NCBI RefSeq assembly: GCF_900107735.1 | Contig: NZ_FNQV01000005.1 | Location: 1-64,000, forward strand | Length of the DNA stretch: 64,000 nucleotides | From: Bowdeniella nasicola | GTDB lineage: Bacteria > Actinomycetota > Actinomycetes > Actinomycetales > Actinomycetaceae | Reading direction: 5' to 3' | Shown: positions 51,878 to 62,626 of the stretch, one piece after another | How the letters are laid out: every line of letters begins with the position of its first letter | Position numbering within the stretch: position 1 is the stretch's first letter | The notes under the pieces: model-generated | The model's input: only the letters and a program-made list of their open reading frames with translations | What the model was told of the DNA's origin: nothing | The model's database searches: none | Made by a program: the position numbers and the translations under genes

Positions 51878-52704
51878 TCTACCGCGTCGGCGTCAGCGCC
51901 CTGCTCGCCGTGCTGCTGGTGTGCGGCGCGGCGCCGGGCGTGAGCGCCGCGGGCTGGATCGATCCGGATGAGGAGCCGAACCGCTCGATCGCGGCGTGGG
52001 TCGCCGATTCCGCGCGCGAGTGGATCGCCCTCGATGACACTCGTAGCGCCGACCTCGATCCCGCCGCGCTGTCCTTCGGCACGCCCGTGCGCGCCCTGAC
52101 GTGGCACCCGCGCGTCCTCGGCGCGGGCGAAGAGAGCGAGCCGCTCTGGCCCGATGAGGACGCGGGTCCAGGTCGCCTCGTGCCGCCCTCGCGCGAGAAC
52201 GAGCCCGAGCGACGTCCCTCCCCGCCGCGCCACCCCGGTGCGCTTCCCGCCGGCAGTGATCCCGTGACCGAGGGCCTCGTCCAGGCCGTCGACGTCTGGT
52301 GGGTGCCCGTCCTGCTGGACGGCGCCGGCGTCGGCGTCCTAGAAGTGGCCTTCGAGCGCGCGACGACGACGGTTGCGGCTACCTGGTCGGCGCCCGCGGC
52401 GCAGCGCATCATCGGCGCACCCCACACGATCGTGCGAGACGACTACGGCTTCATCGGGATCAACCTGCCGAACGTCGTCGCACTGGATGCCGCCGCCCGC
52501 GACCACGTCGCCGGCGAGGTGCCGATCGAAACCTACCTGGACTCGCTCACGGCCAGCATGAAGGGCCCGGCCGCCGAGGCCGCCCGCACCGGCGGCGCCC
52601 GCGCCCCCATCATCGCGACGATCCTCACCCTGCTGATCCTCGGCGCCCTTATGTGGCTCTTTGCCTGGCAGCGCGACCAGGATGAGGAGGATCAAACGCC
52701 GTAG
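51874..52704 (+). CDS. unknown exported membrane-anchored protein
   Basis: This 276-residue protein begins with a signal-like segment (VGVSALLAVLLVCGAAPGVSAAG, cleavage plausible after VSAAG), has a Pro/Arg/Glu-rich middle (about 90-125), a soluble part (VDVWWVPVLLDGAGVGVLEVAFER) and one C-terminal transmembrane helix (IIATILTLLILGALMWLFAW) with an acidic tail. Topology suggests a domain outside the cell. It is embedded between tsaE and tsaB with an ATGA overlap. I do not recognise the family; it is unlikely to act in t6A synthesis because it leaves the cytoplasm. Confidence 0.8.
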   Translation: MIYRVGVSALLAVLLVCGAAPGVSAAGWIDPDEEPNRSIAAWVADSAREWIALDDTRSADLDPAALSFGTPVRALTWHPRVLGAGEESEPLWPDEDAGPGRLVPPSRENEPERRPSPPRHPGALPAGSDPVTEGLVQAVDVWWVPVLLDGAGVGVLEVAFERATTTVAATWSAPAAQRIIGAPHTIVRDDYGFIGINLPNVVALDAAARDHVAGEVPIETYLDSLTASMKGPAAEAARTGGARAPIIATILTLLILGALMWLFAWQRDQDEEDQTP

Positions 52705-52707
52705 AAT
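52702..52707 (+). promoter_or_regulatory. leaderless-type -10 box of tsaB
   Basis: TAGAAT (52702-52707) ends 7 nt before ATG 52715, the spacing expected when transcription begins at the start codon. It overlaps the stop codon of the preceding gene. There is no clear -35. Confidence 0.5.
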
Positions 52708-52714
52708 CGGCGCT

Positions 52715-53338
52715 ATGACCACCCCCTTTACTCACGTGCTCGCGATCGATACTTCGGCGGGTACGAGCGTTGCCCGCATCGACGACGAGCGCGTCCGCGT
52801 GGCGAGCGAGCCGAATCCGCGCGCCCACGCGGAAAACCTCGCGCCCCTGATCACCCAGGTCGGCGGCACCGAGGCGCTGGATGCCATCGTCGTGGGCGTG
52901 GGGCCCGCGCCCTTTACCGGCCTGCGCGTCGGCATCGTGACAGCGCGCGTGCTGGCCGATGCCCTCGGACTTCAGCTAGCCGGCGTCTCGATCCTCGACG
53001 CGCTCGCGCGCCAGGGCTTCGATGAGCTCGGCGAAGGCCCCGTCACGGTCGTGACCGACGCCCGCCGCCGGGAGGTCTACACCGCATCCTTTGACGCCGC
53101 GGGGGACGACGATGTGCGCGTCGTGCGCCCGCCCGAGGTGATCTCGCCCGCGGACCTCGTCCCAGCTGGCACCCTCGTCGGCGCGGTGCACCTCCTTGCT
53201 GACAGCGAGGCGCCCGCGCTCCCGCTCGAGCTCGATGTCACGACGTATGTGCGTCTCGCGCGCTCGCGCACCGCCGCCGGGATCGCGATGGACACCGAGC
53301 CGCAGTACCTGCGCGAGCCCGATATCCACCGCGGCTAG
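52715..53338 (+). CDS. tsaB: tRNA t6A synthesis protein TsaB
   Basis: TsaB (207 residues) is the scaffold partner of TsaD. The ASKHA fold motifs VLAIDTSAGTSVA, HAENLAPLI and VGVGPAPFTGLRVGI are typical. ATG 52715 is chosen because MTTPFTHVLAIDTS matches the family start. rimI overlaps its stop by one base. Confidence 0.95.
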   Translation: MTTPFTHVLAIDTSAGTSVARIDDERVRVASEPNPRAHAENLAPLITQVGGTEALDAIVVGVGPAPFTGLRVGIVTARVLADALGLQLAGVSILDALARQGFDELGEGPVTVVTDARRREVYTASFDAAGDDDVRVVRPPEVISPADLVPAGTLVGAVHLLADSEAPALPLELDVTTYVRLARSRTAAGIAMDTEPQYLREPDIHRG

Positions 53339-53808
53339 TGCTACGCGAGCTCACGCGCGCCGATATCGCGCGAATCGTCGAACTCGAAGCCGAGCTCTTC
53401 GGCCTCGATGCCTGGTCCGCCGCCACGTTCGAGGCCGAACTCGCGCGCAGCGATCGCGCATGGTGGGGGATCGAGCGCGGCGGCGAGCTCGCGGCCTATG
53501 CGGGCATCCTCATCGCGCCGCAGGCCGAGCTGCTCTCGATCGCGGTCGCGCCCGCGCACCAGGGCAGCGGACTCGGCCGTGAATTGCTCGCCCAGATGAT
53601 GCGCCTGGCAACGGCCGGCGGAGCGCGAGAATTATTCCTGGAAGTGCGAATCGATAATGAGATTGCGCGCGCACTTTATGCCTCTGCGGGTTTTTCCGAG
53701 ATAGGAATTCGGCGCCGATATTATCGCGGCGGAATCGATGCGGTCGCCATGGTCGCGCGCCTGGTGGCGCCCCCTCCCGGACCGATCGGCGCCGACGCAA
53801 TTACGTAA
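53338..53808 (+). CDS. rimI: ribosomal protein S18-alanine N-acetyltransferase
   Basis: RimI (156 residues) is a GNAT acetyltransferase for the N-terminus of S18. LSIAVAPAHQGSGLGRELL is the acetyl-CoA loop, LEVRIDNEIARALYASAGFSEIGIRRRYY the C-terminal half. The GTG at 53338 shares a base with the tsaB stop. RimI normally sits between tsaB and tsaD; here tsaD is 5.8 kb away. Confidence 0.93.
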   Translation: MLRELTRADIARIVELEAELFGLDAWSAATFEAELARSDRAWWGIERGGELAAYAGILIAPQAELLSIAVAPAHQGSGLGRELLAQMMRLATAGGARELFLEVRIDNEIARALYASAGFSEIGIRRRYYRGGIDAVAMVARLVAPPPGPIGADAIT

Positions 53809-53932
53809 CAGTAATCGTGCGTAATTCTGCGGAAATCCCGAAATCGGCGTGACGTGACCAACGCCTCGTTAAATCGGTCGAACCGGACACATCTAGGACG
53901 TTCATCCGGGCTTATTGGCCGCCCTATCTCGG

Positions 53933-53938
53933 TATGAT
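53933..53938 (+). promoter_or_regulatory. leaderless-type -10 box of sdhCAB
   Basis: TATGAT (53933-53938) ends 7 nt before GTG 53946. With this -10 the upstream ATG at 53934 would lie inside the promoter and could not be transcribed, which supports the GTG as the start. No convincing -35 is present. Confidence 0.55.
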
Positions 53939-53945
53939 CACAAAC

Positions 53946-54644
53946 GTGGTCTCTACAACTGTGACGACGAAACGTAAGGCACGAGATACCTCTGTCGCAC
54001 TCAAGATCGGCATGGCGGTCTCGGGCATTCTTTTCGTCCTGTTCATCCTCATGCACATGTACGGCAACCTGAAGATGTTCGCCGGCGCTCAGGCATACAA
54101 CGACTACGCTGAGCACCTCCGGACCTTCGGCGAGCCCATTTTGCCCTATGAAGGCCTGCTCTGGATCTTGAGGATCGTCTTGCTGGCCGCGCTCATCCTG
54201 CACGCCTACGCAGCCTTCTCGCTGTGGCACAAGGCGAGCAGCGCGCGCGGAAGCAAGTACGTCGCCAGGCGGACCCTTGCACAGACCTACGCCTCCCGCA
54301 CCATGCGCTGGGGTGGCGTCATTCTGCTGCTGTTCATCATCTTCCACATCCTGCAGTTCACGACGCTGACCATCCAGCTCGGCGGCAACTACCTGCAGAT
54401 GACCCCGTATGACCGCATGGTCGTGGCGTTTGGCGAATGGTACGTCTGGGTCATCTATCTGATCGCGATCCTCGCGCTGACGATGCACGTGCGCCACGGT
54501 GTGTGGTCCGCGATGGCAACGCTGGGCGGGAACAAGAAGCGTCGTCAGGACACCATTAATCTCGTCGCCATTTTCGTGGCCGCGATCGTTCTCGTGGGCT
54601 TCATGCTCCCGCCGACGGCGATCCTGTTCGGCTGGATCAGCTAG
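53946..54644 (+). CDS. sdhC: succinate dehydrogenase cytochrome b subunit
   Basis: SdhC (232 residues) is the membrane anchor of a menaquinone-type succinate dehydrogenase/fumarate reductase. Five hydrophobic helices are seen, with histidines in FILMHMYGNLKMF, ALILHAYAAF, FIIFHILQF and LTMHVRHGVW that fit two b hemes, as in the Bacillus and Corynebacterium enzymes. No SdhD is needed in this type. The start GTG 53946 is preferred over ATG 53934 because of the -10 position. Confidence 0.92.
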   Translation: MVSTTVTTKRKARDTSVALKIGMAVSGILFVLFILMHMYGNLKMFAGAQAYNDYAEHLRTFGEPILPYEGLLWILRIVLLAALILHAYAAFSLWHKASSARGSKYVARRTLAQTYASRTMRWGGVILLLFIIFHILQFTTLTIQLGGNYLQMTPYDRMVVAFGEWYVWVIYLIAILALTMHVRHGVWSAMATLGGNKKRRQDTINLVAIFVAAIVLVGFMLPPTAILFGWIS

Positions 54645-54659
54645 CTAAGGAGGAAGAAC

Positions 54660-56611
<1,952 letters not shown>

Positions 56612-56615
<4 letters not shown>

Positions 56616-57355
56616 ACATCACACTCAATATTTGGCGTCAGCCCGGCCCGCAGGCCGAAGGCAAGATGGTGGCATACGAGCTCGCCGGCGTCTCCGAGGA
56701 CATGTCGTTCTTGGAAATGCTCGACGTCCTCAACGAGGAGCTCTTTGCCCGCGGTGAAGCCCCGGTCGCTTTCGACTCGGACTGCCGCGAAGGCATCTGT
56801 GGCATGTGTGGCCTCGTCATCAACGGCGTCGCCCACGGCCCCGAGCGCACCACCACCTGCCAGCTGCACATGCGCACCTTCAAGGATGGGGACACCATCA
56901 CGATCGAGCCGTGGCGCTCGAAGGCATTCCCCATCATCAAGGACCTCGTCGTCGACCGGCGAGCCCTGGACCGCATTATCGCGGCCGGTGGCTACATCTC
57001 GGTCAACACCGGCGCGGCTCCCGATGCTCACTCCCAGCTCGTGCCCAAGCAGGACGCCGACCGTGCGTTCGAAGCGGCGGCATGTATCGGGTGTGGCGCA
57101 TGCGTGGCGGCCTGCCCGAACGCCTCGGCGATGTTCTTCACCGCCGCGAAGGTCACGCACCTCGGAATGCTCCCGCAGGGACAGCCCGAGCGCGCGGCTC
57201 GCGTGGTCAAGATGCTGAACCAGCAGGATGCCGAAGGCTTCGGCGGCTGCACCAACATTGGTGAATGCGCCGCGGTCTGCCCCAAGGAGATCCCGCTGGA
57301 TGTCATCAGCCAGCTGAACGCCGACCTGGCGAAGTCCTGGGCCGGCGGCAACTAG
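56612..57355 (+). CDS. sdhB: succinate dehydrogenase iron-sulfur subunit
   Basis: SdhB (247 residues) carries the electron path from FAD to quinone. Cysteines of the [2Fe-2S] centre lie in [11 protein letters not shown] and TTCQLH; those of the [4Fe-4S] and [3Fe-4S] centres lie in [13 protein letters not shown] and [19 protein letters not shown] 56612 overlaps the sdhA stop (GTGA). It ends the operon with a terminator. Confidence 0.97.
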
Positions 57356-57378
57356 CCCCAGCCCTTTCCGAGACCACT

Positions 57379-57412
57379 GAAGCGGCCGGCAGCGCAAGCT
57401 GTCGGCCGCTTC
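57379..57412 (+). terminator. sdhCAB terminator
   Basis: GAAGCGGCCGGCAGC (57379-57393) pairs with GCTGTCGGCCGCTTC (57398-57412), 15 bp with one G-U pair and loop GCAA. The following 240 nt to the next gene show only AAGCCTG-type short repeats near 57515-57560 and no gene. Confidence 0.85.
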
Positions 57413-57653
57413 GCTATGCCTGCAACACGCCACGTACCACACTGCTTTTGTGGAACGCCTCACTGGCCCAGGGCGGGCAGCGACCGGCGTAGCGCGTAGG
57501 CTTCCGACTCTAGCCTCAAGGCTGCTCAAGCCTGGCTGGGCGAAGCCTGAAAGAAGCCTTAATCCGTCGCAAAGCCCTGAATCTCGCGTCAAATTGCGCC
57601 TCGGACCGCTGCTAGATTGCAAGTAACGTCCACGCGAACTCAGGGGGGGATCC

Positions 57654-59060
57654 TTGACCACTTTCCGACCGCGCTCTTCTCGCCACGTGCTCGCCGCCCT
57701 CGCGGCGGCAGCGGCCCTGACCCTGAGAGCCTGCAGCGCCCCCAGCCAGTCGACCACACCCAGCTCAGCTGCCAGCACCACGGCGAGCGTGACCTCGAGC
57801 GAACAGTTCGCGAAAGCCATCAGCGACAGAATCGCCAAGCACTGGCCGCACATGGCAAAGATCTGGCCGACCTACGACTACACCAAGCACACGCTCGTGC
57901 TGTTCTCACTATCGGCGCCGGGCAAGGTCAATGCCGCCTACGCCATCACCACCTCGGGAATGAAGGAGCTCACGCCAACCGAATACGCCGACATCGAGGT
58001 CCCCCAACACGATGGCTACGCCCAGATCACCTTCAACGGTTTGCCGTCGATCGCGATGAGCGTCAACTCCTCGGAAATGTCGAAGCCACAAACGATCGAC
58101 TCGACCTACCGGGTCGCGACGCACGAGCTCGTGCACTTTTACTACCAGGGCGAAATGAAGCAGCCCGACGAGAACGCCTCGCGTGCCCAGCCCTATCCGC
58201 TGGATCCGACGCCGCGCACCTACCGGCAGATGATCCACCGTCAACTGCTTGCCGCCTACGAGACGCCGGACAAGCGAGCCGAGCACCTCGCCAAGGCGCG
58301 ATTCTGGCTCGATAAGTATCACAGCGAGTTCGCCGACGAAGCCAAGGCCACCGCAAGCACCGATATCACCGAGGGCACGGCCCGCTACACGGACCTGCTT
58401 GGCGCCATCATCACCGGCGACAACAAGCCAGAAGAAGTCCGCCAGGCCGCACAAAAACTCCTCGGACGCGATGATTTCGTCCCTTCCGCGGAGGCTGAGG
58501 CCTACCAGCTCGGAGAAGTCGCGGGCCTGCTGCTCGATGAGGAAAACCCGCAGTGGAAGAAGGACTTCTACATCTCGGGCCAGACCCTTCTCGACCTCCT
58601 GCTAAAGGACATCAAACCCGCCGAGGACAGCGTCGCACCCGAGGTGGCCAAGGCCGTCGAAAGCGAGGTCGCGAAGCGAAACTCGGAGGTGAAGGACGAA
58701 ATCGCGGACGTCCAAAAAGCCGCGACGGACACCTCCATCCCGTACCTGAAGATCGACGACACGGACGCCGAGGGCAGCTTCGGAGCGACCGGCTCATTCA
58801 TCGTCGGCGACGAAGAGATCAGCACCGGGTACACCGCACGGTTTGACGTCGGCGGCACCGAGCTTGCGATCAATGACGCGGCGGTGAAGGCGACCTTTGA
58901 TGAATCCGGCAGGTCCTACCTCCTGCTGCCGCTGACGATGAAGCACAGCGGGAAGGACGGCGTGCTCACCGTCGACGATGCGAAGCTCGCGGCCAAGGGC
59001 TTGAAGGTTGCCGAGTTGAAGGAGGATGGCCGCACGGTCTACACCGTCGTCGTGAAGTAA
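57654..59060 (+). CDS. putative exported HExxH metallopeptidase lipoprotein
   Basis: This 468-residue protein has a signal region (HVLAALAAAAALTLRACSAP) with C27 after LRA, a degenerate lipobox with Arg at -2, then a Ser/Thr-rich linker. THELVHFYY gives H157, E158 and H161, and TEGTARYTD gives E240, a spacing consistent with a gluzincin zinc peptidase whose third ligand follows about 80 residues later. The C-terminal part (about 370-468) is a beta-rich domain. I do not recognise a named family. TTG 57654 is preceded by a G-run. It stands alone between sdhB and the DinB gene. Confidence 0.75.
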   Translation: MTTFRPRSSRHVLAALAAAAALTLRACSAPSQSTTPSSAASTTASVTSSEQFAKAISDRIAKHWPHMAKIWPTYDYTKHTLVLFSLSAPGKVNAAYAITTSGMKELTPTEYADIEVPQHDGYAQITFNGLPSIAMSVNSSEMSKPQTIDSTYRVATHELVHFYYQGEMKQPDENASRAQPYPLDPTPRTYRQMIHRQLLAAYETPDKRAEHLAKARFWLDKYHSEFADEAKATASTDITEGTARYTDLLGAIITGDNKPEEVRQAAQKLLGRDDFVPSAEAEAYQLGEVAGLLLDEENPQWKKDFYISGQTLLDLLLKDIKPAEDSVAPEVAKAVESEVAKRNSEVKDEIADVQKAATDTSIPYLKIDDTDAEGSFGATGSFIVGDEEISTGYTARFDVGGTELAINDAAVKATFDESGRSYLLLPLTMKHSGKDGVLTVDDAKLAAKGLKVAELKEDGRTVYTVVVK

Positions 59061-59081
59061 GCGCGGCGCGAACAGCGGGCC

Positions 59082-59087
59082 TAGGCT
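59082..59087 (+). promoter_or_regulatory. leaderless-type -10 box of the DinB-like gene
   Basis: TAGGCT (59082-59087) ends 6 nt before ATG 59094. The intervening GGGAAG is too close to the ATG to work well as a Shine-Dalgarno. Confidence 0.45.
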
Positions 59088-59093
59088 GGGAAG

Positions 59094-59612
59094 ATGGATA
59101 TCCGAGAGCTCTTTGCCGATGCCGCTTCCCGTCCCGTCGAGGCTGCTCGGGCCCTGCCCACGTGCTCGCCCGAGCAGCTCAATGCCCACCCGCTCGGCCA
59201 CGATAATTCGATCGCGTGGCTGCTGTGGCATACCGGCCGCGAGATCGATGTCCAGACCGCGGCGCTATCCGGCACCGAAGAGGTGTGGAACGCGCAAGGC
59301 TTTAGGGACCGGCTTGACCTGGCAGCGGCCGGCGACGATATTGGCTACGGCCACAGCGCGGCAGAGGCCCGCTCGATCCACACCGCCGACCAGGCTGGAC
59401 TGGTGGACTATCTTGCGGCCGCGACGGCCTCGCTCATCGAGTACGCATCCTCGCTCAGCGATGAGGACTTCGACGAGATCATCGATACCTCGTGGGACCC
59501 GCCGGTCACGCGCGGCACGCGGCTCGTCTCGATCGTCGACGATGCCGCCCAGCATGTGGGGCAGGCCGCCTATCTGGCGGGGATGCCGCACCTTGGCGCG
59601 GGCGTATCCTAG
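59094..59612 (+). CDS. DinB-superfamily protein (DUF664 / maleylpyruvate isomerase-like)
   Basis: This 172-residue four-helix protein has LLWHTGREID (H46, with E50 and D52) and DDAAQHVGQAAYLAGMP (H154), the metal-site pattern of DinB and mycothiol-dependent enzymes. Such proteins use mycothiol or bacillithiol for transfer reactions or detoxification; the reaction here is unknown. It sits 4 nt before the tsaD start. Confidence 0.82.
   Translation: MDIRELFADAASRPVEAARALPTCSPEQLNAHPLGHDNSIAWLLWHTGREIDVQTAALSGTEEVWNAQGFRDRLDLAAAGDDIGYGHSAAEARSIHTADQAGLVDYLAAATASLIEYASSLSDEDFDEIIDTSWDPPVTRGTRLVSIVDDAAQHVGQAAYLAGMPHLGAGVS
59605..59610 (+). promoter_or_regulatory. leaderless-type -10 box of tsaD
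   Basis: TATCCT (59605-59610) ends 6 nt before GTG 59617. The AGGGGA in between touches the start codon, too near to be a normal ribosome site. It overlaps the stop codon of the DinB-like gene. Confidence 0.45.
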
Positions 59613-59616
59613 GGGA

Positions 59617-60663
59617 GTGTCCACTCAAGCGCCCCTGATCCTCGGAATCGAATCGACCTGCGATGAGACCGGCGTCGCGCTCGTGCGCGGCACCGAGCTG
59701 CTCGCCGATGTGACCGCGACGTCGATGGACGAGTTCGCGCGCTACGGCGGCATCATCCCCGAGATCGCCTCGCGCGCCCACCTGGAGTCCTTCCTGCCGA
59801 CGATGCACGCGGCACTGGAGGCCGCAGGCGTCGAGCTCGCAGACGTCGATGCGATCGCATGCGCCGCGGGCCCCGGGCTCATCGGTTCGCTCACCGTCGG
59901 GACCGCGGCCGCCAAGGCGCTGGCGACCGCGACCGGCAAACCGCTGTACGGCGTCAACCACATCCTGGGGCATATCGCCGTTGACGAGCTCGTCCACGGC
60001 GAACTCCCGACCCCGGTCATCGGGCTCGTCGTATCCGGTGGCCACTCCTCGCTGCTGCTCATTCGTGATCTTGCGCGCGATGTTGTGGAGCTTGGTGGCA
60101 CGCTCGATGATGCGGCGGGGGAAGCCTTCGATAAGGTCGGGCGCCTGCTCTCGTTGCCGTATCCCGGCGGCCCACACATCGACAAGCTCTCGCAGACCGG
60201 CAACCCGGACGCCATTCGCTTCCCGCGAGGGCTGTCCCAGCCGAAAGACCGCGAACGCTACCCTTACGACTTTTCCTTCAGCGGCCTGAAGACCGCGGTC
60301 GCGCGCCATGTCGAATCGCTCGACGGCGACGTCGAGGACCAAAAAGCTGATATTGCCGCGTCGTTTTCCGAGGCCGTGAACGAGTCGCTCGTCGATCGGG
60401 CGATCCGAGCCTGCCTCGATCACGACTGCTCGGTGCTTGTCATTGGTGGCGGGTTCTCGGCGAATTCACGCCTGCGGGCGCTCGCGAGCGAGCGTGCCGC
60501 CGAGCACGCCATCGAGGTGCGGATCCCGCCGATCCGCTACTGCACGGACAACGGCGCCATGATCGCGGCGCTCGGTTCCGTGCTCGTGCGTTCTGGCGTC
60601 GCGCCGAGCGGCATCGAGTTCTCCAATGATTCCTCGATGCCGCTCGAGTGTGCCTCGGTCTAG
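59617..60663 (+). CDS. tsaD: tRNA N6-threonylcarbamoyladenosine transferase
   Basis: TsaD (348 residues) transfers threonylcarbamoyl to A37 of ANN-decoding tRNAs. LILGIESTCDETGVALV and NHILGHIAVDE (metal ligands H115 and H119) are diagnostic, with VVSGGHSSLLL and GGGFSANSRLR of the ASKHA fold. The GTG start at 59617 matches the family start. It is separated here from tsaE, tsaB and rimI by sdhCAB and two other genes. Confidence 0.96.
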   Translation: MSTQAPLILGIESTCDETGVALVRGTELLADVTATSMDEFARYGGIIPEIASRAHLESFLPTMHAALEAAGVELADVDAIACAAGPGLIGSLTVGTAAAKALATATGKPLYGVNHILGHIAVDELVHGELPTPVIGLVVSGGHSSLLLIRDLARDVVELGGTLDDAAGEAFDKVGRLLSLPYPGGPHIDKLSQTGNPDAIRFPRGLSQPKDRERYPYDFSFSGLKTAVARHVESLDGDVEDQKADIAASFSEAVNESLVDRAIRACLDHDCSVLVIGGGFSANSRLRALASERAAEHAIEVRIPPIRYCTDNGAMIAALGSVLVRSGVAPSGIEFSNDSSMPLECASV

Positions 60664-60857
60664 GTCGGCTTAGGGAGAACTCTGCGCGAGAGCTCGGACG
60701 TCATCACCCGTCAAGGCTCCCGCCCGCTGAGATTCCGCAAGCGGCAGCAAGAGCCAATAGTACAGCGCACAGGGTAGTGATCGCCGCAGTGATTCGTACT
60801 GTCTGCGGCCCGTGAGGCGCCTTCGACGTACTTCGTTGCCCCTAGCGGATTGCCGTA

Positions 60858-61271
60858 TTAGTTGTTCGGCGCCGCTTTCGAGACCTCGGCCAGGACATCG
60901 TCGCCGCCACCATGCTCGGCAAGATCACCAAGCGAAATAATGCCCACGAGGGTGCCGCCGTCAACGACGGGAACGCGGCGCAGTGCGCCGTCAATCATGA
61001 GCTGGCGAACCTCGGTCACGTCATCGTTCGGCCCGACGGTGGTGACATCGGTCGTCATAATGGAATCGACACTGTCCTCGGGGCCGAGGCCACCGGCGAG
61101 CCCACGCACGACGAGGTCGCGATCGGTGACGACACCGACGACGAGGTCATCCTTGACGACGGGAACGACACCAAATTCGCCGGCCTTCATGAGCTTGGCG
61201 GCCTTGGAGATCGTCGAGTAGGTGTCGAGCACCTCGGGGTTGGTGGTCATGACATCGGCTACCGTGGTCAT
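60858..61271 (-). CDS. CBS-domain protein
   Basis: This 137-residue protein is a pair of CBS motifs (about residues 7-60 and 70-125; KLMKAGEFGVVPVV and LMIDGALRRVPVVDGGTLVGIIS). Such stand-alone Bateman modules bind adenosine nucleotides and often act as energy-stress sensors. ATG 61271 is preceded by AAAGGAG and replaces a longer start 81 nt upstream. The target is unknown. The 190 nt between it and tsaD hold no gene. Confidence 0.88.
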   Translation of the reverse strand: MTTVADVMTTNPEVLDTYSTISKAAKLMKAGEFGVVPVVKDDLVVGVVTDRDLVVRGLAGGLGPEDSVDSIMTTDVTTVGPNDDVTEVRQLMIDGALRRVPVVDGGTLVGIISLGDLAEHGGGDDVLAEVSKAAPNN

Positions 61272-61360
61272 CGCATTCTCCTTTGACGTAGGTGCGGGCG
61301 CTGGTGCGCCTCGGTTCTTCCCAGTCTTGCGCGAACGAGGCCCGGATGCCACCGCTGAGG

Positions 61361-62572
61361 CTAGCTGCGGGAGCCACCGGAGGCATCGGTGCGCACGATC
61401 AGGGGCTCGGGCTGACGTTGGAAGGTGAAATCCTCCGGCGGGATCGGCCGATCGGCCTTCATTTCTTCGACGAGATACTGCGCGACGGCCTCCAGTGAGC
61501 CGCCGTGGTTGTCCGCGACTTTGAGCTGGCGCTGATAGGAGGCGCCGAGGGTGAGGATGTCGTTCACCCAGGTCAACTGTTCGGCGCAGCCGAGGCGCTT
61601 GGCAGCGGGCATAAGGTCGCTCAGCATCTTTTCCACGGTGTCTGTCACGAGTTCCTCGTTGCCTGCTTCATCGAGGATGAGGATGGCATCCATCCCGTAG
61701 CGGGCCGAGCGCCACTTGTTCTCGTCGACGAACCAGTCCGGGATGACGGGCAGTGTCTCGCCGGCGTCGAGGCGCGCAGAGAAATCTTCGACGAGGCAGT
61801 GAATGAGGGCGGCCAGGGCGAGCGTCTCACGCAGGTTGGAGGCCGCGTCGCAGACCCGGAACTCGATGGTGCCAAGCCGCGGGGCGGGCCGGATATCCCA
61901 GCGAATCTCGTCGACGTTATCGATGACGCCGGTGTGCAGCATGTCGCCCAGGTAGTGCTCGTATTCGCTCCAGTGCGTGAACTGGCGCGGGACCCCGGCG
62001 GTTGGCAGCTGTTTGAAGACCATTGCCCGGTTGGAGGCATAGCCGGTGTCGTCGCCCGCCCAGTAGGGGGAGGATGCGGCAAGGGACTGGAGGTGGGCGA
62101 AGCGGGTGAGCAGGGCGCGGATGAGCGGCAAAACCTTGTCCCGGTTCTCGACGCCAACGTGCACGTGGATGCCGTACAGGAGCATCTGGCGGCCCCAGTA
62201 GCCGGTGCGCTTGACGAGCTCGGCGTAACGGTCGGATTCGGTGACGCGCTGGTAGAGCGGCCGCGCAAACGGGTGAGAGCCAGCCGTGGCCAATTCGATG
62301 CGCAGGGCGTCGGTAATGGGGCGTACCCGGGTGATGAAATCGGCCAGATCTGCGCCACACTCCGCGACGGTGGCATGCGGTCGGGAGGTCACTTCGATCG
62401 TGTTGAGCAGCATTTCTTGCACGATGTGCTCGGACTCGCCGTGCTGCTCGCGGACCGCCCGTAGGACCGCGTCGGCGCTTTGTCTCAGATCCAGCGTGTC
62501 CTTATCGATCAGCTGTAACTCCCACTCGACGCCAACGGTCGAACGGTCAGAGGTGGCGAAGTCGACTCCCAT
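61361..62572 (-). CDS. carboxylate-amine ligase, glutamate-cysteine ligase type 2 (YbdK-like)
   Basis: This 403-residue GCS2-family enzyme has STVGVEWELQLID, LYGIHVHVGVENRD and TIEFRVCD, the nucleotide and metal-binding motifs of the fold. Family members join glutamate to cysteine or other amines; in actinobacteria that lack glutathione the true substrate is often unclear, and mycothiol makers may use EgtA-like relatives. The methyltransferase gene lies 54 nt upstream in the same direction. Confidence 0.85.
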   Translation of the reverse strand: MGVDFATSDRSTVGVEWELQLIDKDTLDLRQSADAVLRAVREQHGESEHIVQEMLLNTIEVTSRPHATVAECGADLADFITRVRPITDALRIELATAGSHPFARPLYQRVTESDRYAELVKRTGYWGRQMLLYGIHVHVGVENRDKVLPLIRALLTRFAHLQSLAASSPYWAGDDTGYASNRAMVFKQLPTAGVPRQFTHWSEYEHYLGDMLHTGVIDNVDEIRWDIRPAPRLGTIEFRVCDAASNLRETLALAALIHCLVEDFSARLDAGETLPVIPDWFVDENKWRSARYGMDAILILDEAGNEELVTDTVEKMLSDLMPAAKRLGCAEQLTWVNDILTLGASYQRQLKVADNHGGSLEAVAQYLVEEMKADRPIPPEDFTFQRQPEPLIVRTDASGGSRS

Positions 62573-62626
62573 ATCTCCATTGTCATCATGAATCGAGCCC
62601 TGCGCGCGGCTTGGCGAAAAAAGCGA

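Noticed and set aside
61272-61352. Longer CBS-protein start
   Set aside because: AAAGGAG directly precedes ATG 61271 and the extension is Pro/Lys-rich without CBS similarity.
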